Notes under the pieces: generated by a model
Told to the model about the DNA's origin: nothing
The model's input: the letters and a program-made list of their open reading frames with translations, nothing else
Database searches by the model: none
Program-made: the position numbers and the translations under genes
In this document: one piece after another, positions 14,501 through 26,350 of the stretch
How positions within the stretch are numbered: the first letter of the stretch is position 1
Layout of the letters: each line of letters starts with the position of its first letter
From: Xestospongia muta
Lineage: Eukaryota > Porifera > Demospongiae > Haplosclerida > Petrosiidae
Assembly: GCA_963693285.1 (NCBI GenBank)
Contig: OY848929.1
Coordinates: forward strand, 3,536,501-3,600,500
Direction of reading: 5' to 3'
DNA length: 64,000 nucleotides

Positions 14501-14536
14501 AATAACTTATACTTGTTCCATGAACAGCAACCTTAG
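8566..14536 (+). CDS. PPP2R2A: Protein phosphatase 2A regulatory subunit B55 (PPP2R2 family)
   Basis: WD40 beta-propeller subunit that targets the PP2A holoenzyme to substrates. Exons by frame and phase: 8566-8575, 8752-8829, 9354-9454, 9733-9916, 11250-11540, 11611-11775, 13279-13540, 14257-14536. Landmarks match vertebrate B55 in order: [100 protein letters not shown] and [10 protein letters not shown]. Length is close to the usual roughly 450 residues. The first exon holds only MAT plus one base. Intron 5 (11541-11610) looks U12-type. The symbol is at family level; A/B/C/D paralogy cannot be assigned. Confidence 0.95.
11541..11610 (+). other. Probable U12-type (minor spliceosome) intron of the B55 gene
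   Basis: The 70 nt intron begins GTATCCTA, matching the U12 donor core RTATCCT, and carries GTCTTAAC, like the U12 branch site TTCCTTAAC, ending about 16 nt before the AG. Frame is preserved only with these ends: the codon A|AT gives the conserved SFNIVDIKP. Confidence 0.6.
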
Positions 14537-14819
14537 TGATGCTTATTAGTGTTGTAATTTGTGTAAACTGTTATTAGCTATATTCTTAGGGGCTTCTTCA
14601 TTATGTAATACTTATATCTCTTCATCTGTCTTCTACTATAATATTGGATTCCTATCTTTCACTTATCTTTGCTGAACTGTTGTTCTTTAAGAATATCTAA
14701 AAAATCTGCTACTTTTTGGGGTAACATATTAGTATTTAAATTTTTAATGTATTGTCTTTTTGTACATTGATGCAATTTTATCATAGGTAATTTGTATTGA
14801 TTTAATAGTGGTTCCACCC

Positions 14820-17754
14820 TCAAAGCCATTTTGATGTTCTACTTGGTGCAAAGTCAATTAGCTTTTGTGACAAGAGATCAAATAAAGATAAAAATCCACT
14901 TCGATGAGGACGACGATGACTTAATCCATCAGTGTCTATAGATGTTTACAGAAAAACAATAATAGTAATTTGTGTGAATACCTGTTTGGCTAGGATGCAT
15001 AGTTGGTAGTACTAGGTCATTAGCAGATAATGAAATGAAAAGAGAGAATGGGACCAACCATTCACATAAAAAGAAGAACCCAATTACCTAAAAAAGAATA
15101 TTTTTTTAATATATCTTACAATCAGTGTGATACCTCTTGAAAGGAGTACCATTCGTCAGCAAAATATTGAAATGCCAGAATATGACTTATAATTAGAAAA
15201 ACTATAGGAAGAAACACAGAACATTACATATCTTCATAATCCTAACAATTATCTAAATAAATGAAATGCTAAATTCAAATTTGGAACTATCTATAATAAT
15301 TTGTTCTTGTTACCTGATCCACCAAGGAAACCAACTGAACAAAGAGGTATTACAGGAAATGTTGTCATTAATGAACCATAACAAATATGGGTCAGGACAC
15401 CAACTAGAATAAGACTCCAAGGAAAGCCATCAAACAGTAAACTGATGTGACATATAAGGACAAACTGAAACATGGATAGGTCAATAATAATATTATAACA
15501 ATCCTACAATAATTTAGAAGATAAAAATTTCATGGTGAAACATTAGTCCTTTAAGAATAGGAAGCCTTTTTAGCTAGTAGAGATTACAAAGTCAGAAGGT
15601 AAAGAAACAACCTAGCTACCCTAGAAGCTTCAAAGGTCAACCAGCCCCACACATCATCATACATGGTAAATGAAATTGTATGCTAGCAATTGAAGTATGC
15701 TGCTAAATTTTAGCTGTGGCTTTAGTTTATCACGAAACAATGGAACTATTATACCCATATATACATTTATATACAAAATATGGGGCCTAAACAATTATAG
15801 GACTGACAGGCAGGTAGCTAACAGTATGATATGCATGCATAAAAACCTGGCAAACATTGCTTATGCCAATACAAAAAGAGTTTATGAAAATTCACTTACC
15901 ACTACTATCACTGAAATGGCTTTTTTGGCAAAAACTGAATATTCTTCAATTAGCTCAGCCAAGTAATATAGTCCAGCAGCTGTGTAAGAAACCAAGACAT
16001 CAGTATACTCAATAAAAATACATTATTAGATAAATGTTACCAATAATATTAATAAATTGTTCAAAGTCTGTAAATAAATCATAAGAGTAAATGTTTTGTA
16101 TAAGACACACAAATTTTGTGTAGGTTTGTTAAATACCGTAGGCCTCATGAATCAATTTTGCCTATCATTCATGAATTTGTAGTCAGCATTAAATTAGCCT
16201 TTTGTATGTGAAAACGCATCTATGTGTTGACGGTAAGCATGTCTTTCATTTGCAGTTGCAAGACTTGGAACTTAAAAATTCATATTCAAATTCAAACAAA
16301 CTTTTAACAGTAAATAGTTGGATAGCTCTGAATAATAAGAAGAAAAGTAATGGATATATGGTAAGCCAATCTCAAGTCAATACGTGAATAATTATTGTAA
16401 AACTATTAGATGATACAAAAGCATGGTCATGACCCATTGAGCTGTTTCAAAACACTTGGCTTCCTGGTTTTCTGTACTCATAAGAAAGCTAATTTTGGTA
16501 CCATGTGTAGTAACAGTTAGTCTTACATTATGAACAGTTAAAGACACAATATGATAAAGAAGGGATACATTTGCCCCGCCCTTACAAATTTCATTGAAAA
16601 TTACATGCCTAGAAAGGGTTAAAGTTACAATGACATATTAGCTTCTTAACCTCACACACAGTGATCACTCTAGATATGTCCTAGTACTACGTAAATTACT
16701 ACGTAAACAGATCCTAAAGTAGTTTTAAAGCCTCTTGGTCTTGTAGATTTTATAGGTCTGTGTACCAGTAATAAATATCATAATACAAAATTAATTTATT
16801 CAAAGCCCTCAGTTTGAGATCTAAGGCTTAGTGTTACATAGTGAAGTACATACTTCATTCCAAAACTAATTTTTCCAGTTTAGAGTCAAGGGTATACTTC
16901 TTGTAACAAAAGGGCAACATTACTAAAATATGGTAAGTTATTAATTTTCACTGAAGTACAACATTCCTTACTAGTACAACAGACCTCAACATTTAACTAT
17001 TTAAGTTTCGTCATTGATAATAGAGTAAAGGAAATGGATGGGAAACAAGCATTCACAGAAAAGGAAGCTGGTTGGTATTGCAATCATATCAAAAACTTGA
17101 CTTTAAGTTTCATAATGGCTGAGCTAGAACAGAAGGTGGAGAGCCAAACAAAATGAAGGAAAAGACAAAGAGAAGCGATATTTGGTAAAAATGATAGACA
17201 TTTTCTTTTCTTCTAGTACTAACAAATGTAGTAACAGAGATACTCAGATTTTACATTAGCTAATTCATTTATTATGTAATAAATATGAAAAAAAGTTCAA
17301 AAAACACAGTATGACTTGTAGTACATTCAAAATGCTGTTCCTTGATATTACCAAATTGTGTGCATAGTAAGGAATGTTGGACTTATGGGTACAGTAAAAA
17401 AGATTTGGGCAAATACATTTACAAAAGCAGTATACAATTCTAGTAAATAGTATTCTTATTACTTTTTTATATCAATACATATGTATTTGCTTTTGACATG
17501 GCACACAACAGACATTTTATTGGGAAATTCTTTAAGCTCTTACAGTGCATAAATATAATCACTTCTTTTCAATATCTTCCTTATATTATCTATGATTTGT
17601 ACCTCCCCTATGCTCCTCCCCCTACTTCCCCATACTAGTTACAGTCTCCACATAAAATTACACAATATAATATCGACTAAAACTTACCCAATGAGAAGAC
17701 ACCGAGTATGATCTCACCAGCCAGAGCAACCCAACTCATTAACCAAAGGAACAT
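14820..17754 (-). CDS. TEX261: TEX261 / Svp26-family ER-Golgi cargo adaptor
   Basis: Multispan membrane protein of the early secretory pathway; the yeast relative Svp26 helps load cargo into COPII vesicles. Six exons on the minus strand: 17754-17688, 15979-15900, 15464-15314, 15201-15134, 15087-14982, 14935-14820. Translation gives MFLWLMSWVALAG, then AAGLYYLAELIEEYSVFAKK, FDGFPWSLILVGVLTH, ILAFQYFADEWYSFQE, CEWLVPFSLFISLSAND and a soluble basic tail ending SRTSKWL. The LYYLAELIEEY, AFQYFA and PFSLFISLSA blocks match vertebrate TEX261 in order, and all phases agree. Most exons are too short to be seen as open frames. The start lies 60 bp from the divergent Ig receptor A start. Confidence 0.9.
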
Positions 17755-17814
17755 TGTATACAGATGGATGATTAAAGTAGGTGTGGTCTTGCTGTCGTGT
17801 ACGCTCGCAATGAC
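17755..17814. promoter_or_regulatory. 60 bp bidirectional promoter, TEX261 / Ig receptor A
   Basis: The start codons are only 60 bp apart, so transcript starts must lie here or overlap the opposite leader. It contains the GT-box AGTAGGTGTGGTC (17776-17788), identical to the one in the ARHGAP1/V-ATPase promoter. Confidence 0.55.
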
Positions 17815-20800
17815 ATGAAAGAGGATATGCAACACGCAGCTGTGATGTTTCTCCTTTTGCTGTGTGGATTGCTTTATATAGGGATGTCGTTACAGGCAAA
17901 TGAAAGGGTTGTTACAATGAAAGGAGTTGTGACGGTTCAGCAAAATGAAGAAATGAATATATTTTTGAAGCCACTGAAGAAAAGAAAGTAAGTAGTTCAA
18001 TACCCTGAGGCTATAGTCTCATGAGACAAACCCAAAGGGTCAGGTTGGGTCCAACTTGAAAAAAGTATTGGTAGCAAACATACTTCAAAATGTTTGCATT
18101 TGCTTGTTTTAAAATGGGTTGATGGCTTTGAAACGAGTTGGCCAGCATTTTAAATGTGCCAACCTAGTGAGCATATCAAAGGGACTAGCAGTGACAGTGT
18201 ATTATATCCTATACCAGCACATCTTGTGCCTCATACAGTACCATACAGCACAGTGCTGTATGAGCTACAAGAGACCATATTCATAGTCATTTATATGACT
18301 GAAATGTTTTTCTGGCATTTACAATGATCATTAACAGTTAAAACAGCAACATATTGACTTCTCTGTAGCTTTTTGAGCACTTCAATCAGACCAAGCCCAC
18401 TATAGATCACTCACAGCATTTTATTATGCTTTGTCATGAAGCCAGACATTCTGTAATAAGGGGAGGGAACATCTGGCAAACTTGCATTCAAAGTTGGGTT
18501 CTACCAAGATTTAGGGTTAACCAGTCAAAAAATGCTTTTATTATATGACCAACTGTGGTCATGTCCTATTTTCCTGAGTAGCTTGCTTGAGTCTTAATAT
18601 TATGTTCACTAATAGAAAGAATAAAGTTTACAAAACTGTTAAAGGTTTGTACAAGGTTTAGAACAGCCAAAGTTGAGGTGCAATTTTTTATACTTGTTGT
18701 CCTTGTATGCTCAAGTTTTGTCTTTGGTGATTGAGTAGATAAAAAATACAGTAGTAATTTTTCCATATGTGTGGTATTAAAATGCGCCAGGCTAGCATTA
18801 AACAGATAGGTAGTTATTATGTGAGACAAAAAATAATAAGAACCATTTCAGGCAGTATACCAGCTTTCTTAAAATCAAACAAAATGATGTAGATGAAAGT
18901 TATTAAATTGGTCTGAAATGATTCACAAATACGTTGATAAAACAATTTAGTTAAAAAAGCAGAAATAGAATGACATTTAGCTGCAGGTTCAGCTATATAC
19001 TTTTTGTCATAAGGTGACATATATGGATTGTAAGAAATGTAGAATCGAATCAATTTTATATCAGTCGCTTTTCTCTTTCCTTTAGATTATTCAACAAAAG
19101 TAACTGTCTCAATGGTGATTGCACCTTTATTACAAATACACATCCCAATATAAAAAATGAGACTCTTACTGACAATCACTTTCAGATTAAACTCTACCAG
19201 ATTAGACCACAATTTTGTTGCTCCCTTATTGCATGTAAGACTGTCCGTGATTTTGCAGCTCATATATCAATGACAATAATAAGAGAGAGTGACTGCATTT
19301 CAGAAAGTGAAGTTCTATTTTATCCTCATTTTAATGGTAAAAATCAAGTACTCTTCAATCATTAATGTTATTATGATTGATGTCATAGAGGATGGTCTTC
19401 AAATTGGAATTTATACCTGGTTCATGGAGGAACAAAACTACATTCAACTAGAGAGGGAAGATAACACATCACTTACTGTTCCACTCTTCAAAAACAGACA
19501 CTATCGACTTCCTGTCTATGGTTCTGTTCATCACAAGGGGCAAACCAGATGTCGTTATTTCTATGATGGAAAGCCATATAAAACTAAACTTGTGCATGAT
19601 TCTGTTGATAACAAGAATTATGAAGCCAAAATATGGGTAAAGACTGAAAAGGCAGTAATTTTGACCTTTAATTGTACATCTGAGTATGTTTCCCATATTG
19701 ATCAAACTATTGTAAATGTAAAGAAGAGTAAGTCATTATTCATTGATATTAAAACAAGTAAGTGATATTACAACATTCATGTTATTAAGTGTAACTTCCT
19801 TTAGATCCTAGTATTTTATTCCCTTCTAAATCAACATTAGCTGTGGATGCCAAATCTCAGAGACTCAAACTTCGTGTTATAAGCACAGATGTAATTTCTT
19901 TTGTTTCTATAGACAAACTTAAAGAGAAAGCTGTAGCTTTGAACATTATTATAAAACCACTACCGAGAACATCCATTTTATGGCATTATTGGGTTGTGTT
20001 TCCTGGACTTGATACAAAGTCATCTGGTACTTACAACATCACAGTTATCACTAATAGTGTTAAAATATGGAAAACATTTGACATAGTGATGTCTCAAAGT
20101 TAATCATTTAAAAATAGAAAGTTAATATCTTAATTTTGTTTGTAGTGCCAAAATTAGAAGTTAATCCTAACTCCAAGCTGATTGGGACAGGGCAAAACAC
20201 TTCATTTGATTGTGTAGCAAGAGGGATAAATCTAAAAGGAATGCAATGGAGAAAGCAAAGAAATGATCAAACAACTATAGTAAATGATATCTTTATAATA
20301 TAACTTTGGTCTTATTTATTGTAGATGGCTGAGATTTTTCCTACTGATATCAAGACAGTGCTAAATCTTCGCTTAATTTTCTCATCCCCAATTTATACAG
20401 ACTCTGGTATATATGAGTGTTTTGTTTGGACTGCTTATCCTGGACATACAAAAAATTATGAAGTAGAGCTCCTTGTATTTCATCCAGGTATATGTAAAGC
20501 TATGTTTGTCTTTGTTGAATTTCCATGACTGTGAGCATGCTTAGAGGATGTAGCTTACCTACGGCTTTGTAATGATTCCATAGAATTTTTTATCTAAGCA
20601 AAAACAATTGTGATTGTAATTTGTAACTATAAGAATAGATGTATTATTAATAAAGGGATAGTATTATAGTGCATGCATAGTTACTTGTGAGTGAGTAGAG
20701 TTTAAAACATTCAAAGAAGATGAAATTTCAAGATGTTGGATATGTACAGCATAATCAGCTACTATTTGGCTAACAGCTTTTATTATTATGTTCTCTTATT

Positions 20801-21171
20801 TTGTAGGTAGTCAGCATGTTAGTCCTAAATATAAAGTGAAAAACAATACCTTCATTTTTAATGACAACACTACCCTTCATATAACTAATGACAGACTAAT
20901 AGGTGAATTAAAAGAAAAAGAAAGAAATAATGGCAAACTCTCTTGGGTCAGACGACATTTTGTGGTTGTTATAGCAATCATACTAATACTTGGTGTATTT
21001 CTTTCTTCAATAGTCTGTGCAGTTATATGTATATTGCAACATAGCATGTAAGATAGATTATCATATTTTATGTATGAATATAATATAAATAGAATCAATA
21101 TCAACAAACAGAAGAGTATATTGCAAGACTCAGGGAGTGAAGACGAGAAGAACAACATAACTGAACGATAG
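17815..21171 (+). CDS. Ig-domain single-pass membrane receptor A, family not recognised
   Basis: Eight exons: 17815-17987, 19086-19336, 19389-19727 (or 19757), 19805-20098, 20146-20279, 20325-20487, 20807-21047, 21093-21171. Seen in order: signal peptide (AAVMFLLLLCGLLYIGMSL); a membrane-distal region with CCSLIACKTV; a second module with a Cys pair (RCRYFYDG...FNCTSEY); a Cys-free Ig-like module ending SSGTYNITV; one clear Ig domain split over exons 5-6 (FDCVARG, MQWRKQ, DSGIYECFVW); a transmembrane helix (FVVVIAIILILGVFLSSIV); and a short tail of about 30 residues with acidic SGSEDE. Several N-x-S/T sites are present. I cannot assign a family; cell recognition or adhesion is inference from architecture. 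Exon layout and phases match gene B next door. Confidence 0.8.
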
Positions 21172-21257
21172 TGTATTAAAGTTAATAAAAAGTTAATAAT
21201 TATGTTGGTCATCAAGGAGTTAAAAAATGTTGCTATATTGGTTGCTATACAGCGGTT

Positions 21258-23659
21258 ATGTCGAATCTATCTCTCTTATTTTTTGCATGGGCGTTCATTC
21301 ATGTTATAGGCAATGAAATTAAAGGTATTTCAATGACAGGAGAACTAACAATAGACCCTAGAATGGAAGAAGTCAATATCTTTATCGTACCGATTGAATA
21401 TAAAAGGTGAGTCTGAAATTTTCTGAATCATAGATACATATAATGCACAATAACTATTATATATATATATATATTATATGGTTCCTGCACTGATATGGTC
21501 TGAGCCAGTAGATGTGCACTGAATTATCACTATTTCCATTACCATATAATTAGATTGCTTGGTCCGAATTGTAACAGCTTACCCCGCTCAGATTGTGAAC
21601 TATCATTAATTGCAGAGCAAAATTATGATAATCCTGAACTTGTAACCATAGAATATGATGTCAATATTAACAGAGTAAGACCTGAGTTTACTGGAATGTT
21701 GGCAGCCTGTAAGACAGTAAAAGGATTTCGAAAATTTTTACCTTTTGAGAAGGTGAGGGGTCGAAATTGTGATCAGAAGTCAGTTACACTTGCTTTTCCC
21801 CTAAAAACAAAAGTAGGTAAGTTATAATACAATATATACATAGGTCAATAAATTGATACCGAGCTGTTATCAAACTAGAAGATGGACTAGCTGTACTTCA
21901 GATTTCTTTTTATACTTGGTTCATGGAATACAAGCACTATGAAAAAATGATTTTGAAAAATTTCAGCAAAGTCATAATACCACAATATCAAGAAAAAGAC
22001 TACAAACTTCGATTATTTGGTGTAGCAATCTATCAAGGAAAACTGCACTGTCAGTTACATCATAAAAACACTAGTATGAACATTAAGGAATCAATACAGC
22101 TTGACAAAGCTGTAAGAGAGTTCTACATTGATTTAAAAGTGGAGAGCAAGATTAAAGGAGTTTATCATCTTACCTGTACTGCAAACTATACATCTGGTAA
22201 TAGGGTGATGTATGAAAATAGAAAGAAAACCTTGGAGTTGATCATAGTAAAAGGTATTAAAAATGCTTGTATAGTAGGTTATATATATGAATGGTATAAT
22301 ACTTATAGATCCTTCAATTATCATTGCAAAGAAATTTACTTTTGATGTTGGGAGTGTGTCAGGCAAAATAAAATTTAGTATCATTTCAACTGTTCCAATT
22401 GTGAATATAACTATGACAAAACAAAGTGGATTCAGTCCAAGAGATATTTCTGTGAATATTATCGAGAAGACCTTTATAAAAATATATTATGAACTCATAT
22501 TGAAACATCTTGAAATAAACATGACAGGAATATATAATATTACAGTGAAGACGAGTAAAGGCCAAATTGCATGGAAACATTTTAAACTGAAGGTTATACC
22601 AGTTAAATGTGAGTGTACATCCAAGGTTGTATTATGTTAATAATATTCTATTAGTACCTACCAGCATTGAAGTTACTCCTAGACAGAAAAATGTTGGAGA
22701 AAATCAAAGTGCTATATTTGATTGTATTGTAACAGGTCTGGTTCAAGTGAAATGGACTAAAGAGGGTCAAAACAACTTAGGATCTAATCAAGTGAGTTGT
22801 AGAACCACTTTTACCTTCTGATAAATTATTTTAACATCAAAGATGGTACAAAGTGTTCCTACACTAGACAAGAACGCTCATAACCTCCGGTTGATTTTCT
22901 CATCAGTTCATTTTAATGATTCGGGTATATACATTTGTTCAGCTTGGAGTGATCATTCCCAATCTACCAAAAGTGAAAAAGTGGAGTTACTGGTTTTACC
23001 ACATGGTTAGTAGTGGTACAAATTCTTAGCTAAATAGTAATTTATTACTGCCATGCAGATAGTCCATATATCAATTATACATTTGACTCTTATAACAATG
23101 ATGAAAACACAGCAGAGCCAACAACTGGTATTCACTTCACTCCTAATGAAGACTTAAACACAGACAATGAGTCTAGACAATCAGTTTTCAATTGGGTCAG
23201 ATCTCACTATTTGAAAATTATAATCATTGGTATGGTTTGTGCAACAGTGCTAACAATAGTAGTGGTGGTTACATCTATATTGTTAGCAAGAAAATATCAT
23301 TTGTGAGTACAAATTTCAATCATTGTGTACTCTGGCCATTTGTCCATAATTTTATATGTTATCATAATGATGACAGTAACATGCATGTAATGACTGTTAA
23401 CTTCTGTAGATCAAGACATCAAGGGCAGAACAATGACAAACCAATTTTACATGATGAAATGAAGATTGATGACAACCTTGACAGAAAAAGAAGAGACAAG
23501 AATCAACATAAGATTCAGATAAAAGAAAAAAACAATGTCAAAGCACAAAGTAAAATGTCAAAGGCATCTAGAAATAAAAAAGGATCAAGAGACAAACAGA
23601 AAAAGGTCAAGAAACCAAAAAACAAAAAAAAGATTTTACCAAAAAATGACAAAAGATAA
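21258..23659 (+). CDS. Ig-domain single-pass membrane receptor B, tandem paralogue of A
   Basis: Eight exons: 21258-21406, 21554-21816, 21879-22253, 22309-22608, 22655-22791, 22843-23005, 23059-23302, 23410-23659. The order matches gene A: signal peptide (MSNLSLLFFAWAFIHVIG), LAACKTVKGF module, module with LHCQLHHK...LTCTANY, Cys-free module ending NMTGIYNITV, an Ig domain (FDCIVTG, VKWTKEG, DSGIYICSAW), stalk, and a transmembrane helix (IIIIGMVCATVLTIVVVV). Intron phases are the same at all seven junctions. It differs from A mainly in the tail, about 85 residues, extremely Lys/Arg-rich and lacking Tyr signalling motifs. It starts 87 bp after the stop of A. Ligand and function are unknown. 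Confidence 0.8.
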
Positions 23660-24479
23660 ACCTATTAATTTTATTAAATATGTACAAATCTATCACATCT
23701 ATAAAGGCATAACAAAACACTATATAATTAGTATCTTCGTCCTTGTTCTAAATTATATAATTGTATCAGTGATGAAAAGCCCTCTGTGGGTGCCATATAT
23801 GCTACTGTTCCCATAGCAACACAACTGGTTGTGCTGACAGTTGTCATGTGAGATGGACAAGTGTAACATTCACAAGTCAGCCCTGTTGATGTTGATGATG
23901 TTGTTGACAGCAGTGCATAATTATCAATATTATTAGATAAATGGGACAGCCATGAAGAGGTCTGGTTGATTTCATAATGGAAGAAAAAGTAGCTTCAAAA
24001 ATGCATGAAGTGGTATAGTGATTGACACTAAAAAAATTGTTTAGATTTTTATGATATAGTCTATGCTACATCTAACATAAATGGAGTTTATTGATTTTGA
24101 CTAATTATAAAATTGTAGAATGATCTCACTGACCAACATGGAATGTTCCCATTTTTTAAGTTACAGGATTAGTATAATTGTACAAACCATCAAATGAGTG
24201 CCATATTTGTTTCTGTTATGAACACTATATCATTTAACTGACAGCATATGGTAGCTAAATAATGTAGTTAACTCTTGAAAGGAATTCCACTACTTACCAA
24301 TGGTCTCTTGTATATTAACAAGCATCCAATAGCAACTTTGCTAAGATACAGAATGCAACATAAATAGTGCACAATTTTGAAGAATTAAGAATGAGAGAAG
24401 TAGACTATTAAAAATTAATGATAGCCCTCTTTGATATGGTTTGGAAGCATTCCAAAGAGAGCAAGAAATAGGAATGAGA

Positions 24480-25500
24480 GTGCAAATCTTTAAGGTCAAA
24501 TTTATAGGTGTACCAGCAATAGGTTAACTTGAGAAGCACTAGGGAATTTGTAGAGTATGAGCAGTATAGATGAAGATGAGTACTTATAGAAGTAACAAAC
24601 CTTAGTCAAAACAGATGGACTCAATGTGGGAGGTCCAGGACTAAATGTGTAGGTATTCATAGAGAAAACATGCTCAATTGGATTGTTATTCACAAAGAGA
24701 GTAGATAGAGAATGTATGAAAAACATGAGGACTTAGAAATAAGAATCTATTGTTCTATCACCATCAGTAATAGGAATCTCCCTATATATAAGTCATTATA
24801 ATTAATTAATAGAGTTTATAGAAACTGGATGTCATCAAGGTCAGAGGTTGAATAGAAAGAGCAAGACAGTAAGATATCGTCAGTTTACAAGACTTTCTAA
24901 TGTTATTTGTGCATCATAGCAATAAAGAACAAAGGATGGAGCTCTGAGGTACACTATAGACAGAACTTTGGATCCACCTGAAGAGACCTCATCAATTAAC
25001 ACATACTGAGAACAATAAAGACTGGAACAAGGTGGTAAGTGAAGTGAATAGAGACTGTCACTAAGGGATCCATGTATGACGGATTAAATTGAATGCCTTG
25101 GTACAATCAAAATAGACAGTATTTAAAGAGAAATGTTAGAAATGAGAGCTGATTCATGATCAGTACTGAATGCTAGTCAAAAACTGGCAGTCTGAAGAAA
25201 CATGGTGTTGAGAGCAAAAATTGTATAACCATAGATAGCGTTTTTCTAGGAGTTTACTTATGAGGGGCAACAGAGATATTGGGTGGAAAAGAAGGAGAGG
25301 TTCTGTGAATGGTTATTATGTGTAAGATTTTCCAATTAGATAGGAAAGAGCCTGATACAGGGGTAGTGAACATCAACAGTGGGTTTGAGCTATTTTTGAA
25401 GAGATACCAACTACACCAGTGGATGTGCTAGTTAGAATTAGACTAATGAAGTGGGTGACCTGATCAGGAATACAAAGCCTGAATGAACATCACTAGAAGT
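24480..25500 (-). pseudogene. Decayed non-LTR (LINE-type) reverse transcriptase relic
   Basis: Reading the minus strand in shifting frames recovers RT landmarks in the right order and spacing: HPISLLPLISKLLEK (about 25300-25245; intact elements have YRPISLL..SK..EK), a CQF...STDH-like block (about 25200-25145), a degenerate motif A FDCTKAFN (about 25120-25085; usually LDFSKAFD), VLIDEVSSGGS (about 25010-24965), and the motif B-like VPQSSILCSLL (about 24952-24920). Stops and frameshifts break it throughout, and I could not see a YADD box. This is an old, inactive copy. Ends, family and flanking target duplications are not resolved. Confidence 0.65.
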
Positions 25501-26315
25501 GAAGTAAGTGATGGCTCAGATAGTGGTTTATAGAGTTTAGCTTTTCATTTCCTCTAGTTGTTTGCAATCATTGTTTCCATTCAACAGCAACAATGATCAT
25601 TAGATGGAATCTTGTAAGTTCTACTGATTGGACAAACCATAAACACGTTTGTTCCTATGCAGTATTATTTAAACATATCAAAGCTCATTAACATCTCAAA
25701 TAGATATTATAGTCCACTGTTTTGATATAATTTTTATATAATTTTTACACAAAGTAAGTAGTGTTGTGAATGTATTACAAAAATTACTACCTAGTCAGTG
25801 TTAAAGGTAAGGCAGGGTAATATTCAAGCTGGTACTTTGAAATTGAATAATTTTGTTTACATGTGTGCATTTAGTTACTACATTAGCTCTTTGTGTGCTT
25901 ATTTGGTTTGTTTAAGCATCTACTTGAAGTATTCTCAATGTAAATACTACATCATGGAATTAATTGATATAGTTTGTACCATACACGATATGAATGTGCT
26001 ATGCTTGAGTGCTGTCACAACATCAACTCCCTGAATTAACCTTCCTTGCTTTATTGGTATGACAAATACAAGCACTATAAATTTCAACTTATGGTAAGGG
26101 GTGACAATGAAAATACCAGGCTCTATTCAGTGATGGGTTCTTGGTTCGTATGCATATATCAGTATTTCCCAGCTCAAAGTTATGGCCATCGCCCACACGT
26201 GCCACAACCTGGTTTAGCACGTCATAGTCATAGTATTAGATGTATCGACTATACTATATTTCTATGACGTACTCTATTATTATTATCTAAAAAAATTTAT
26301 GGTCACGCCCATACC

Positions 26316-26329
26316 ATTGCCATGGTAAC
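26316..26329 (+). promoter_or_regulatory. RFX-type X-box upstream of EFCAB10
   Basis: ATTGCCATGGTAAC is a near-perfect imperfect palindrome matching the X-box consensus (GTTGCCATGGYAAC) at all but the first base. It lies 21 bp before the start codon of a gene whose vertebrate relatives are ciliary. RFX binding is inferred. Confidence 0.6.
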
Positions 26330-26350
26330 CGATAATAAAGAAATCGTAAG

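Larger units (their letters stand above)
23660..26350. other. 2.7 kb gene-free interval with a decayed retroelement
   Basis: Apart from the reverse-transcriptase relic on the minus strand and the EFCAB10 upstream region, I see nothing in this stretch. The open frames at 24502-24726 and 25798-26034 are not supported by any similarity I recognise. An E-box CACGTG lies at 26196-26201. Confidence 0.5.

Noticed and set aside
15697..15966. 89-codon plus-strand open frame
   Set aside because: It is antisense to TEX261 exon 2 and has no features of its own.
21455..21480. TATATA run as a TATA box for receptor B
   Set aside because: It lies downstream of exon 1 of that gene, inside intron 1, and is a simple AT microsatellite.
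24502..24726. Possible small gene on the minus strand
   Set aside because: Lies in the decayed reverse-transcriptase interval, without similarity or splice context.
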